From: Pristionchus mayeri
Taxonomy: Eukaryota > Nematoda > Chromadorea > Rhabditida > Neodiplogasteridae
Assembly: GCA_036245805.1 (NCBI GenBank)
Contig: BTRK01000005.1
Coordinates: 8,680,001 to 8,744,000, forward strand
Reading direction: 5' to 3'
Length of the DNA: 64,000 bases
The notes below the pieces were generated by a model. The model made no database searches and was not told the origin of the DNA. It worked only from the letters and a program-made list of their open reading frames with translations. Each line of letters begins with the position of its first letter. Positions within the stretch are counted from its first letter, which is position 1. Position numbers and translations under genes: made by a program. Below are positions 33,745-47,100 of the stretch, one piece after another.

Positions 33745-36700
33745 CTATTTCGCTATCATGGTGGAATTCCGTTGTTCCCCCTTATTATTCGCCGCTTCCA
33801 GCATGGCTAGAATAGCATCAACGATGAATGTGGGCCGGGTCTTCTGGAGGAAGTGACCGTCAGGGAAGAACTCAACCGTCACTCTACGGGAATCGTCCGA
33901 GAGAAATGCCTACAATGGAAGGATGATGACGGTGATTAAATATCTACGTTTTAATATTGAGCACTTTTACTTTAACATACTGCAGATTCACCATGTACTC
34001 ATGGTTTCTTCCAGAGCGCCAATCACCGATTGAACACAGGCATCACACCGTAGAGTATGCAATGTTCGAATCGGTGCTTGTTGCGGATTCTCAGAAAATG
34101 TGGAAATGATAATACCGCGACCGGAATTTCAAATTTTAGTGCTCACCTCCCTCATCTGCGCACTCGCCGCTCCATCCTCCACTAAGTCGGATGTTCTGCA
34201 GACCTGCGAAACAATTACTTTGTTTTGGTGTGGCCTTTGTGCAATTTCAATGTAATACACAACTGATCCATTTGTTTCGAGTGAGAAGAGCGTACAAACG
34301 TGGATTTGTATACTAAGGTACTAAGGTTCTTTGTTTTTATGATGAACAAATGAAAATTATCAAGCAACATACCACATGCATTCGACGCACGAAGTGGGCG
34401 CTGAATTCTCGCGAGATCTCCTCTTCGATGAGAGGATCGCGCCCGCCGTACGCACACAGCAATCGGATGTGATCATTCCTTATAGAGGATAACCTCACTT
34501 CCCACTGTCCTTTCATATGCTTCAGGTAGGTAACAAATCAAAAAAATAAAAATAACCCGAACTTACAGTGAGCTCGCCCGAGTAACCTACTCTTCGCTGA
34601 CACGGGACTGACCGGATCTCACATTCTCCAATCGCCTTCAACTTTTTGTAGTAGAAAGGTACTCCGACGGGATTCTCAAAACCGTTTTCAAAAGTTGCCA
34701 AATGCATCTAGAACTTAAGTTATTTAAGGTTAAGGATTTTCGATTTTCAGTTCGCAGTAATTACCATTCATTTCTCATTCCTCACTTCCAACTGGGTCGG
34801 CGGTGCAGTGGTTGTGAGTTGATTTTCAATCTTTAGGGTTGCAGGTTCGCATCCCCCCACGATGGATTTATTTTGCATATTTTTATCACTTTTGCTTTTT
34901 GACGTTGAAGAACATATCAAAGTGACATCATGGATATTTTATTTATAAGGCATTTTTCGTTGTCCACCAACATGCGTGGGAGAGCCATGCAGAGTGTGCC
35001 TATTCGTGACTTCAAATAGTTTTATTTCAATAATAATTCGAACTAGGAGAGAATACCAGCAACTCGAGGCAGAAAACAACGGAGAGGCTAAAACTCCTTC
35101 CGACAACACCATATGCATTATTCATCCCACAAGGAGATGTGTGAAAAAGTTCGAAGTTACGAATAGGCATGCTCTCCATGGCTCCCCCACGCATGTAGGT
35201 GGACAACGAAATATATAAATAAAATATCCATGATATCACTTTGATATGTTCTTCATTCAAAACGTCAAAAAATGAAAACAATAAGCAAAACACGCATTCA
35301 AAGAGTTCAAAGATCAAAAGAGATAAAATATACAAAATGTATCCATCGTGGGGATGCGAACCAGCAACCATCACCATTGAAACTCAACTCACAACCACTG
35401 CACCGCCGACCCAGTTGGAAATGAGGAATGAGAAATGAATGGTAATTACTGCGAACTGAAAATCGAAAATCCTTAACCTTAAATAACTTAAGTTCTAGAT
35501 GCATTTGGCAACTTTTGAAAACGGTTTTGAGAATCCCGTCGGAGTACCTTTCTACTACAAAGAGCTGAAGGCGATTGGAGAATGTGAGTTCCGGTCAGTC
35601 CCGTGTGAGCATTTGTATTTCTGTGAAAATACTTAAGGATTAAAGATATGTCACATTCATCGTCAGATGTTATCTTTAATGTTCATAGGGAACTTATAAA
35701 TAACCGAAACCGTACTCGTTGATCATCTCTTGAAATTGTCGCCGTCGAAGGAATGAGCAGTTGGCCATGGTCCTGATCGCGTTCATCGCCCTGAGGAAGT
35801 GCGCAGCCCGAGCAGCCGGTAATCTGGTGAGTACGAAATTATTGTAAAACATTGGTATTATAAAAAAATACTGTAGGACTACTATACTCACACTTGTGCA
35901 TGCCGTAGCCCAGGACTCCTCGAGATGCAGGCACCCGATCGTATGAGTTCGAGAGGAACTCGACTACTGGGAAAGGTAAAGTGTCAAAAAGTGTTCCAAT
36001 AAATTCTATTCGCAGATAAATGCGAAATTGATTATCAGGTAAATATATAACGATACAAATTTTTAGTTTGAAGGGAATATAAAAGGATACCTGGCATAGG
36101 TCGCATTCCCCTGTGCACCCGTAGACCGTTAGGGTTGAGCAATATTGCGCCCACCGTTTTGCACTGGAAATATTATATTACGTATTTTGAACCACCATCA
36201 TGAGCTTTTAAAAACACAGCATTGTGTAGATTTTTGGAATGGGCAATTCGAGTTGTTCCTTCAGTATTCACCGAAATGAAAAGATGAAGCCAACGCTGAA
36301 TCTTACCGCGTTCCTCGCACTCAGCTGTAGCGCATTTTCCGATCCTCGGGAATGACCCATGAAGATGATGTTCTCCTGGAGTCCGAGTTTTGCCATTAGA
36401 GCCTAAATAAGAATGGATATCCCACAGGTGACATCCTTTCTTTTAAACATTATGGCAATTTGGCTAACCAAGGATCTACAATATTCGAACGAACAACATA
36501 TATTAATCGTACGTAGAACAGAGTAAGTACCTCCACAAACGTGTTCCGCTCTACATTGTCGTGTTTGAGCTGGGGAAGATCTGGAATTTTATTGGTATAT
36601 CATACATATCCTAACAATGCCAATGGAAAAATGCAATGGAACTTCAAATTTCCAAAAGTAAACTACCTTTACCTTGACTGTAACCGAAGCCGGGATAGTT

Positions 36701-37330
36701 GACTCCAATTATTCGAACTCCTGCTTGCTGCAGTCGTGGAGTGATGTATTTCCAGTCCTGATACGAGATTACTATCCACGTAAGAATACAACTTTTTTAG
36801 GTCCCCCAAAGCTCACAATTCCTATCTTCATTAGATTCAATTTATTGTCGATACGAATAACGGTTAGTTATCATAAGCAACTCGTCAAATATATGTCAGA
36901 AACGCTTAATTCGAATGATTTTCTAACATTGTTCGATCCAGGCGCTCCATGAGTGGCAACGACAGTTCCCAGAGCGGATCCAGAAGGCAGTGTGTCCTGG
37001 TAACAAACATTTTTACTATTTTTATGAATAAATTACGAGCGAAACAGGCAAAGGGAAACCTGATAAACAGCCTGGAGTGTGAGCCGTTTTCCGATGTTTT
37101 CATCTCCGGAAGGATAAAAGTTGACTGGTGTCGAGAATAGCATCTGATCCTTGTCAATTCCCGTCGAATGGCGTCTATATTAACAGGGCGCATTTTTTTA
37201 AAGATTTTTTTAACACGAAGTATAAGTTCCAGTTATTAGTTTTGCCTATTGACAAAAACAAAAATACGGTGTAACTTGCCTTGATGAGAATGGAACTGTC
37301 AGTACGCTCTTTCCCGTCTTGATAAGCCAT
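33745..37330 (-). CDS. DUF1057-type alpha/beta hydrolase (all exon blocks in order)
   Basis: This is the only place in the window where N- and C-terminal exons lie in the right order without a tandem copy between them. Motifs read on the minus strand are: LTLQAVYQ then DTLPSGSALGTVVATHGAPG (oxyanion-loop region); DWKYITPRLQQAGVRIIGVN; DLPQLKHDNVERNTF; GHSRGSENALQ (nucleophile Ser); LLNPNGLRVHRGMRP; LLCAYGGRDPLIEEEI (acid region); and FFPDGHFLQ (catalytic His). The order and spacing match the DUF1057-like hydrolase family as I know it. The substrate is unknown. A SINE inverted pair (34764-35439) sits between the core block that ends near 35694 and the C-terminal exons. I could not find an in-phase splice linking these two parts, so the gene may be damaged here as well. 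The start is uncertain: candidate ATGs lie near 37330 and 37130, and the first donor reads AAG|GCAAGT, a possible GC-AG intron. Confidence 0.65.
34764..34985 (+). mobile_element. tRNA-derived SINE, right-arm partner of 17879-18100
   Basis: This is the mirror copy with GGTTGCAGGTTCGCATCCCC near 34837. It is one half of the inverted pair lying within the hydrolase gene. Confidence 0.6.
35180..35439 (-). mobile_element. tRNA-derived SINE, right-arm partner of 17425-17684
   Basis: This is the minus-strand SINE. In this arm the inverted homology with 34600-34985 extends beyond the SINE to about 35605, including the MHLATFENG exon-like block in both orientations. Confidence 0.6.
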
Positions 37331-37858
37331 CGCCAACGCATAGATACGCTCCAGCTCATAGAGTAGCGTCTCAATTAGATATCGATGAACGACGCATGGG
37401 AAAAGGGGGGGAATAGAATCTAAGGGGACGGCATCGCATGGCTCAATGACACTTTCCAATAAGGGGGGGGGGGGAGGTCAGACGAGGGGTATACGCATTG
37501 AAGAATAGTCGAGGATAGTGGCGACGGCAAATCGGCACGTCGTCTCCTCTGTTAGCACGCTCTCTCGCTCTGTCTGGCAGTTAGCAGTTCACATGAAATG
37601 AGGAGACATCCCGGTTTGCTAACAGGCTAAAAGCTAAAAGTGACATCATTCTGCGGCACTTGCATAGCGGCGCTTGGCATTATCGTCTGTGGCATGTCAT
37701 AGTTGGCATTCAAATTTAAGGAGAAGCTTGTCATTGCCGGTGATTCTAGCCTCATCTAATTGGTGCTGATTCACTAGTTGATTCCGTCCCCCCTCCTATT
37801 ATTCACGTTTGCCTCAGTGTGCGCTGTTTCCGCTCGAAATCGTATCTTGAGGCACCCA

Positions 37859-37982
37859 GATCTGGGTTGTGCAAAAATTGCACGGTCTCTTCATTCCGCA
37901 TACTCTCTCGTCGGTCAGACAGTGCGAGAGAGTATGCGGAATGAAGAGACCGTAAAATTTTTGCACAACCCAGACCCAGATC
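37859..37982. mobile_element. hairpin MITE, right-arm copy
   Basis: This is the same 124-bp hairpin as in the left units. The inverted arms contain GTCTCTTCATTCCGCATAC and the loop contains GTCGGTCAGACAGTG. Confidence 0.8.
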
Positions 37983-38121
37983 GATCTAGCAGTCGCGTTT
38001 TTTAGATTGATCATAAACCATTGCTTTTCCACGTTTACAATTTGGCACCATTTTGCATTTTTAAGGATTGCGCTCATTATCGGGGATACAAATATTAATA
38101 TTTTTACTACTATATTTATAG

Positions 38122-40157
38122 ATGGGACAGACGGTCCAGGATGGCATCCAGCGGTCGGCTCTGCTGATCGATTGTGCGCTTTTCTCGTTGCTCGGAACGA
38201 TCTTCTACTTGGTACCCCAAACTGCCGGCGATTTCATACTCGTGAGTAGTTTCATCGATATTCGCACATGCAATGTAAATGGAACAACATTATTATTTGG
38301 TTTTGAAGTAAATTATCGAGCCGGGAATTGTGTTCCAAATAATTTCCCATTTCAGCAACGACAAACGGACGGTGTTCACTGGCATCTACTGCGATGTGTG
38401 GGAGGGCAGCTTGTGGCGACTGGTGAGATGGCGATAAAATTGGAATTTGAGTCACTTTGCCTTCAATGCACATACTATCGCGATTAATCGAGCCCTGACA
38501 GATTGTGGGTAATATGATATTCTCTTCACACTACAGATTCTCCAAAAACTCGATCAGTCGAGTAAGAGTGAGAATGAGAAACAATGGCACGAATTGCGAA
38601 CTCTTCTAGGAACCATTAAGACCAAGCTTTGGTTCTTCATATTTTTGAGGAAGCGAAAATGCGTGTACGAAAGGAGTATACATTTTTTTCAGCTTTCCTG
38701 AGCTACAAGCTGAGTAGTTCCCCTCCTGCTTCAAAATATGCGTGCAATCTTATCAGGATAATCGTCAGTATTTTCGTAATTCAGAACAAGTAAAATTGAA
38801 AATTGCAGTCAGGTGTCATCATTCTTCTTCTGGTACATCACAGCACTCCCAATCTGATTGAACCACAGGCGAGCTTGTTTCACATGTATATCAATGGTTG
38901 ACTGAGGTAGAAGATGCCTGATCTTTGATTTTTTGCTATTAAATTTTCCTCATTATCTCTATTTCAGTTGCGCGAGTACACCCGCACCGTCTCCCTCTTC
39001 ATCATCATCGTCTACGCCGTATTCCTGATCTGGAATGGGCGCGCAGTCGGTGAGAATGCATCCCAGAGGGGGAATAATGCACAAAAAATCGAAATTATGC
39101 CAAAATTTGAACATACTAACCCATTTTTGTAGCGACATGTTTAGAACAATGGTCGCTAATACTCATCTGCAGTATTCTCACGATAGTCGTTATTTATCTG
39201 ACCCAATATAATTCAGCAATCCATCTCGAAGACCGCAGCCAGTCCTATTCTGTGGGTCATAAGAACAAGCTGCTCTACAAACTGGATTTCGTCATCTCGA
39301 TCTGCATTGGACTGGCTTGGTTGACGGTCCCGAAATGGATCCTGCAGAGACAGGTTAGCAATACTTCTATACGTAATTGAGCTGAATTCTCACTCAGTTT
39401 ATCGGTGAAATATTACGCACATATCGGGTATATTATTGCAAAAATATAAAACCATGCAACAATGGCAACCATGCGTCGAATATTTCAGCTCAAAGTTAGC
39501 ACTGATCCGATATTGCTACTGTGCTACAGGTGCTGGTTTCTCTGGATGACTCCCATGGGATGGCTGCTCGTCTGATGGGTGTCTACTTCATCGTCATCTT
39601 CTGCTCCCTGCACTGGGCAACTACAGAAGAAGCGAGGGAAATACTCGTCGAGGCGAGAGCCATTGTACGTTTTTTTGTCGGATTCCCTTCCCTCGTACTC
39701 TGCAGCAAATCGAGACACTAAAAAGCAGGATTGTGTCTCCACCGTTAGTGATGTAGTCGGCCACCTAGCGTAGTCGTATCTTTACGACTGTGAGATCGCT
39801 TGACGTAGCTGCACGTTTACTTTCTCTCCTGTATCTGGTGCCATCGTTGACCGGCCGACTTCCACAGTTCTTTGCAGTGCTGGATTCTGATTCTCTCCGG
39901 GCAATTGTGGTCGCAGAAGGCATACCACGAGTACTGGTCGGGCAATCATTGGGTGAGACTCCACTTTCTTCCTTTTTATTGCTCAGTATGTGATTGGTTT
40001 TGTCGCGTTGTCTTCGAAACCTTGCTAACGAAATTCAATGGTCATTAAGAAAGCAAAGATGTCGCAGGTGGGAATAACGATCTTCTCCCTCTGGGCTACA
40101 CCCGTCGTCTTCTATTCATTTTTCAACTTAACTTTCTTCACGAAGAAGACTAATTAG
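38122..40157 (+). CDS. predicted multi-pass membrane protein (right copy)
   Basis: Exon-like blocks with splice sites are: 38122-38239 (MGQTVQDGIQ..., one hydrophobic segment, donor GTGAGT); 38355-38420; about 38692-38788 (AFLSYKLSSSPP); about 38809-38869 (ending STPNLIEPQ); about 38968-39048 (LREYTRTVSLFIIIVYAVF); about 39132-39354 (LICSILTIVVIYLTQ and LDFVISICIGLAWL); 39531-39665 (VLVSLDDSHGMAARLMGVYF); further weak blocks; and a last exon ending MSQVGITIFSLWATPVVFYS with TAG at 40155-40157. At least six hydrophobic segments and little else suggest an integral membrane protein. The block LDxVISxxxGLxxLxxPQxAGD recurs in exon 1 and in the paralog at 27801-28953, so the family has internal repeats. 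Exon 2 has two open frames, and the one most like the paralog (GSLWRL) does not join its neighbours in phase, so the model is provisional. I do not recognise the family. Confidence 0.6.
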
Positions 40158-41191
40158 GGAGCCACTTTGATTAGCTAATTATCGTTTATTATTCACAAAT
40201 TACCTCTAATCAGGCCACTAAATGCAAACTTTGCAAGTTCAATATTGGATAAATATCACTTATCGAGCAAGTAATGTCAGGAGATCAATTGCGAGAGGAG
40301 GTTAGAGTGAAGAAGAGACTTAAGCGAGAAAAAAGTAAACGGAAAGAATGAAAAGAAGGACGGGATAAAGATCTTGGAGGGCTAGAAATAATCGTACAGA
40401 GAGCATAACTTCGTTAGCATTTCCACATAATTCCATTGGTTATACATCTACTAGAGAAGTGTTCATTCGTTCAAATTGGATGACTTATCGCACGTTCCCA
40501 AGACGGCACTAGGCCTGAAGAGAACTATGACGCCATGGCATATCATAGGCCGTATGACGTCATAGTTCTCTTCCGATCTAGTGCCAGTCCTATCAGTAGA
40601 TCTCATCCCACTGCTCCGCTCTGCGATCGTAAATCGTTTGGAGCGGTTGTAAATTGTATCGTACCTTTTTACCTTACGTCTTACCTTTTACTCATTGACC
40701 ATTTCTTAAACCACATTTTATATTCTCAAATGAAACTTTTCGATTTGCACATTATAATTGCTGAATCAATATCACTCGAACAACGGCCTTTGTTCGACTC
40801 TCCTCCAATCAATTATCTCCCTCTCTTCTCCATTCATTCATCTCCTTTTCACTCATTGCGAGTGGTTCACTCCCCTTCTCTTCCATCGGAACAGAGGTAT
40901 TTTTCACTATTTTTCGCAATAATTTTCTCCTAAAATTATAACAACTGAGGCAACGCACCCATAACAACTGACCTATTGTAAACTGACCTTATAAAGGGGG
41001 TGAAGAAAAAAAAGATGACAGCGCAGAAGAACGATGTTGGAAATTTGCCAAATATTTCTGGCGAATTGCCAATTTTTTTTCGACTGGCGAATTTCCAAAT
41101 AATTTTACGGCTCTACTCCTGACACGAATGCATACATGCTTTATGACGGTAAAACACGTAAGGCATCATATTCAGAGTGGCCACTCACAGA
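40158..41191. other. end of palindrome and intergenic DNA
   Basis: It contains the outer 530 bp of the right arm with the hairpin MITE. From 40691 it is unique pyrimidine-rich DNA leading to the membrane protein gene at 41192. AATTTGCCAAATATTT-like words near 41040-41110 and 41465-41515 recur but form no clear element. Confidence 0.5.
40505..40585. mobile_element. hairpin MITE, arm partner of 1311-1391
   Basis: This is the right-arm copy of the 81-bp hairpin with inverted GAACTATGACG(T/C)CAT arms. It lies 105 bp from the outer palindrome break at 40690. Confidence 0.7.
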
Positions 41192-44100
41192 ATGCGGTTT
41201 CACACGGCATTGCTGCTACTCTGCGCTCTAGCCTACGACTGTAAGATTCTACCGCAGTCCCAATCGAAAACTGACAACAATTACTTTGCCTCAGATTGCC
41301 TCGTCTATGCACAGGAGTGCTCGGCACCGATAATCTTCGGATCTGGGCAATTTGTGAAAGTGGGTGTTCATTTGGATATTTTCTACAACTCATTTTCAAA
41401 ACATTGTTTTTAATAAAGCATTATTGTTTCATCATCTGAAAAAAATATTTTCAAATTATTTTTGTTTGGAAATTTTCCAACTGTTACTTAACGGTTGGCA
41501 AATTGCCAAGTATTTTTAACGAAATTCTCTAATTCTTGCATGAATGTTTAGCCTTAAGATTACTTTTTTTATTTTAATATAATTTCTTTTGAGGATGACG
41601 ACAGCCAGGCGCTCTTAGGAGTGCATCGATACATGTGTGAAAGTAAGTATGCAATTCTGAGCGGAGCAACGAGTCGATGCGCAATCGGGTTTGTGATCAG
41701 GTAAACAAAATAAAAATATTTACCACTTATAGATTTAGCGGGAATCTATACGCTTGTCTCAAGTGTAATCGAAAATACGGATGGATTGGCGAAAGAATAA
41801 AGGATCCGAATCATGCACATCTATGCATTGATTTGGGCACGGAAGTATTTTTGGACGAACGATTCATTGTAGCAAAGCCTTCGGATAATGTTACAGTCAC
41901 CAATAACACTTGTAATTTTTATAATATTATTTCTCAAATGTTTGTTTTGTTTTGTAAAATGACATTTCAATAATTTTGTAATTATATTTTATTTATTTAC
42001 AGACTGTGAAGCGGTTGGATCCGGCGTTGACACCGCAATTGTCTGGGGAGTGTGAAAAGGTAAGCAAAACATCATCTCCCGGGTGCTTCAAGTACATAGG
42101 GAAAGTATTGCACACCCCAATATGATATGGAACAATTATTTATTGCAGATAACGGATAAAGCGGGCGGGGACTGTTCAATGGATAAGCCATTCCCTCTCG
42201 ACATGGTCAACCAATATGGAGGAGGCATACATGTGAAATGCGCTAATTCGTCGCACAACTTGTTGTTGGTCGATTCTAGAAATATTTTTTTCAACAAAAA
42301 TGTATAGTCGACTAGTAAATATTGAGCATCCAATTTCACGGCATCCAATTGTTATAATAGTTCGCATTTATTTAATTCTGAACGTATTTGTTTTCCAATT
42401 TAGCTCCGCTGGCGCACATGTGGATAACAACGAAGCTTTCTGCACAACTTACGGATGGATAATGGGGAGAACTAAGCGAGATAGAGTGGTCTCAATACCA
42501 GACATAATTGATTCAAGTGTAAAGACTCCGCGCACATTTGAGTGCAAAGCAGGTGACTTTTTTACAAAATAAGATAGACTCTGATTGAGTGAACATATGC
42601 TTGCTAAAGTGACTAAAGTGCCGCATACCTCTCAGCGCGTCATCTAGAGTAGGGATGGCTTCGCAAGAAATGACTCTCTTCAAACTACACACTCGCTCAC
42701 CAATCAGACCGGCGAGAGAGTGTGTAGTATGAAGAGACCGTGTCTTGCCAAGTCATCCCTAATCTAGGGCACTAAATATGTCATGCCCGAGTTAAGCTCA
42801 TTGAGCACTACACGTATGCCCATCTAGGGCGAATTCAATTTTTCCAACTTCGCGAAGCCTCTGCACAAATAATGTAATTAGCTGAACTAGTCTCTAATAA
42901 ATATTATTAAATTTCAACATATTGCACTAAAATACACTATATAATCGCAATTAAAATTGTATAATTTAAATTGGATGCCTACAATCATAAACAATTGTAC
43001 ACTCTAGTCGGTGTACCTATCAAGATTCGAATTATGTAAGCATTACACAAAGTTAACCCCCACAACGAAATTTCAGGTTCAGTTTGATGAAGTATCCAAA
43101 ACGCTAACCTGTTCCAGAGTCGGCATTTTTCCAACAAAAATTGTGTACGGTTTTTATCATTTTTTTCGGTTATTAAAATAAGTTTTAAAACAATTATTTC
43201 AGTTTCAACGGGAATTTATATGACTCTCTCAAATGCGAAGAGGATTCGTATTCGCACTCATGGAAAGCGGGAGAAGAAAGGATCGCCGAGGCGGTTCATG
43301 CGATTTCAACGTCATGCATTACATGTAAGCATGATTTCAATAAAAACGCGATATTACTGTTAGAGGTGAAAGTTAAGCTTAAATTTAATATTGCTAAATT
43401 TTGGTTTCTCACTCGTTCGTGATGATATTTGTTGACGCGCGCGCTCTCCCTCTCTTATCCTAGTATAGATATATATTTTTACCACAGTTTGTTACACTTC
43501 TGATGGCAGTCTCACATCTAAAATTTAAAAAAAACTATCATGTTGAAGGGACTTGCTCATCCTACACTTTGTGGCACTTCTTCGGTTTCTGACCACCCCC
43601 TCTCATTTCCCATCCCCATCCATCGTTGATTGCGAGGGGTTGAACGGCCGAAAATCAGGGAGGGATAGCTAGAAATGAGAGGGATAGATGAGGGAGGGAG
43701 GGGGTGGCAAGAAACCGAAGTAGTACCCACTTTGTTTTAAATACAACTATTTGTTGTATAGGAATTAGACTAATAAGTAATTTCATTATTCCTATACATA
43801 GAAAACCCATTTTGTAATTCACTCGTTTGAATTCTAGTGTATTAGTGTAATTTCCCTCCCTCACTTGTGTACGTGTTACTACGTGTTTGTTTCCCGCGCG
43901 CTCTCTTTTCTCTGCACTCTCCACCTCGCGCGCGTTCTCTCGTTATCTCGAGAGAGGCCCTTCCCCGCCTCTCTCCTCAGTCGGTTCCTTAGCTCGTTCA
44001 CCGGCTAGTCGCCCGGTCTCTCCCCTGTCTATTTTCTACTATTTATTTACTAGTGATAAACCACTGCGTTTACTCACACGTCCTCTTCCTCCATACATCG

Positions 44101-47100
44101 GATACCAAGGGACAAGGACACAACACTATTATTTTTTTTTAAATATATAAAAAATCATCTAGTTTGCGACTCACTGGGCCCAGTCATTCGCACAACGATT
44201 GGCAACGCAACTCAAGTGACTTGTGAAGATCCGGAACTTTATTTGTTGTAAGTGCATGAAAACATTATTAATGTTATTTATAATAATTAATACAAATATT
44301 AAAATTAATTCAGTTACGCGGACAATCCCGTGAAGAGAAGTATTGCGACTTGCGATCTCGATAATGGTTGGAGGGATTATGATTCGAATAATTTAACGGA
44401 CGATTTCAAGACTCCCATGCTGTTTGAGTGCAGAAAACGTGAGGAAACTTGCCACTTTTCGGGAATTTTATATTTATATTTTCTTGGACTTGTAAGAATG
44501 GTGTCCTTTGTGGCATTGGTCATTTGGCCACAGTGACGGACCGTTTTTTTTTTCGGAAATGCGGTTCAACATGACCCAAAAGTGTTTATTTCAGCTCGCG
44601 CTGGGACATGTATGCCCCACGAGTGGGTGGGAGAGGTACGGTCGTTATTCATCTTTATACGAAACTTCCATGTTTAAGTTACTAGTAATCAATAATACTG
44701 TGACTTGCCCCGAGAGAGAAGACAAGCTTATGGCTGTAGCGATGTGCATTGGCTTCGGCGGTGGCACGTAAGAAGCATTGTCCTACGCTTTTATAACAAA
44801 TCCGCAGTAATTAATTAAATTTAATTTCATTCATTTATCATGCAGATGTCGAAATAAGTGATGAGAGAGAGAGAGTAACTATGAAGAGATAGAATTGAAT
44901 CAATATTGAATAAATTTGCAGGTGCTACAGAGGGTTATTCGAGGCGATTCAGTGTGATCCCTACTTTGGGTGGTTCGTGACCGATCGCCCTGCCAGAGAA
45001 CCGGAAGAAACAATGAGCCTGATATCTACAGATTGCATGGAATGTAAGATCTATATTTATTTATCTTTTGAATATTGCTGTCCAGATTGTTCATTGGAAG
45101 GAGTCGCATCCAGGAAAAATAACGACATAATTGAAATGCTTCCATGCAGCGGGCAGGAATTGCTTGTGTGAGTGTGAAATGAGTGATAAGCATAGTTGCC
45201 CACGCAGGCGGCGACACCCATGACCATTTTTTTAAAATTGTAAACGTATCATTTTAATAAAATGTGCCTTATGACCATAGTTGCCCAACACTGGCGGCGA
45301 GGTGTTTTCTGACCATGACCCCCTATTCATGATTTCGCACTGCTCCCCTCGATTTGAGGGGAGCAGTGCGAAACCATGAATAAGGGGGTCATGGTCAAAA
45401 ATCGTTCGGGAGGTCAAGGGTAGGTCAAGACTAGGTACCGTACAAAATCAATACTACAGTACTCCCCGATACCGTATATCGCTACAGTAATCCCAAAATA
45501 TCGAGAACTGGCTTTATTTTTAAAAAGCCCTGGTACCGTGTCTAATCGGTTCTACAGTACACAAGTGACTACCGTAACACAGTTTCTTGGGTCAATCATT
45601 TTCTAAAAATGTCATGTTTCTAAAAATCCTAAATCGATTATAAAATGATTCTACAGTAATGAGATATACAGTAGGATACTTTGAAAAATGTTAACGATAG
45701 ATTTTATTTTTTAGAAAAATGTTTGACCCAAAGAACTGGATCTGACCCAAGGAACTATGTTGCGGTAGTCACTTGGGTTCTGTAGAATCGATTAGACACG
45801 GTACCAGGGCTTTTAAAAATAAAGTCATTTCTTGATATTTCGGGATTACGGTAGCGATATACGGTATCGGAGAGTACTGTACTATCGATTGGGTACGGTA
45901 CTTAGTCTTGACCTACCCTTGACCTCCCGAACGATTTTTGACCATGACCCCTTATTCATGGTTTCGCACTGCTCCCCTCAAATCGAGGGGAGCAGTGCGA
46001 AATCATGAATAGGGGGTCACGGTCAGAAAACACCTCGCCGCCAGTGTTGGGCAACTATGGTCGTAAGTAGGGTAGACAATTCAAGGATCGTTTCGCTCTT
46101 ATTTTGCTGATTAAATTGCCCGTAACTTCATAAATAGCTGTTAAACATATGGAAGAGTTTGTTCCAATAGTCTTAAAATCTTCTCTAGATTATTTTTCTT
46201 TTTTTAAACGTGTACAATGGTTACGTCCTTCCTCAATCCTTCCGGAAGGATGGGCCAATTTGGGCATTCTCATTTCAAAACGCCCATCCTTCCGGAAGGA
46301 TTGAGGAAGGACGTAACCATTGTACACGTTTAAAAAAAGAAAAATAATCTAGAGAAGATTTTAAGACTATTGGAACAAACTCTTCCATATGTTTAACAGC
46401 TATTTATGAAGTTACGGGCAATTTAATGAGCAAAAAAAGAGCGAAACAATCCTTGAATTGTCAATCCTAGTCGTAAGGCACATTTTATTAAAATGATACG
46501 TCTACAATTTTAAAAAAATTGCAGCCATACGATAAGCGACTGGACCAGAAGAGTAGTGAACAACGCATCTTGCTCATTCAAAAAGGAATGGGAAATATTT
46601 GGAGAGTTTGATCGGTACTATGGAAATGCTGAAACTTCTAAGCAATTCGAATGCAAAAATAGTGAGTAATTGTTCAATTTTGAAGTGAAAATGACAAAAT
46701 TCAGTTACCCCTTGCGAGGTTCAGGGCCCTGTTCAGGTTCTTTACGCTCACTTATTTTGAATACCTTAGGGGAATCAATTTAATTACTTCCCAGGGTACT
46801 ACGTCGGATGAGAACTATGACATCATACCTCCTTTGATACATCAAAGGCGGTATGACGTCATAGTTATCGTCCGACCTAGTACCCTTCCCAGTCCATGCT
46901 ACTGCACGATAGCTCTGGAGGGAGAGTGTCTTGCGTTGGAGGAAATGACACTGTATATTCCCTTATGTGGGTTAATTTATCAACTACCGTTAGTCATTTA
47001 TGCAACTACAATGCAGGGTGAATTCGAAGCGATATCCCTTCGTTGAATGTAATTCCGAAAAATGGAAGCATGAACAAGAGATTGTAGAAAGTGCAAATTT

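Larger units (their letters stand above)
35180..38477 (-). repeat. single right-arm copy of the 3.3-kb unit
   Basis: This is the inverted, single-copy equivalent of left unit 1 (x to 41896-x). It is used here as the reference for how many extra copies the left arm has gained. Confidence 0.9.
26581..40690 (-). repeat. right arm of giant palindrome
   Basis: This is the inverted partner of 1206-26283. It holds one copy of the unit that is tandemly repeated in the left arm (35180-38477). It is therefore the simpler arm and is probably closer to the ancestral arrangement. The inner edge is AGCAGCAGTTGACC at 26581 and the outer edge is at 40690. Confidence 0.95.
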
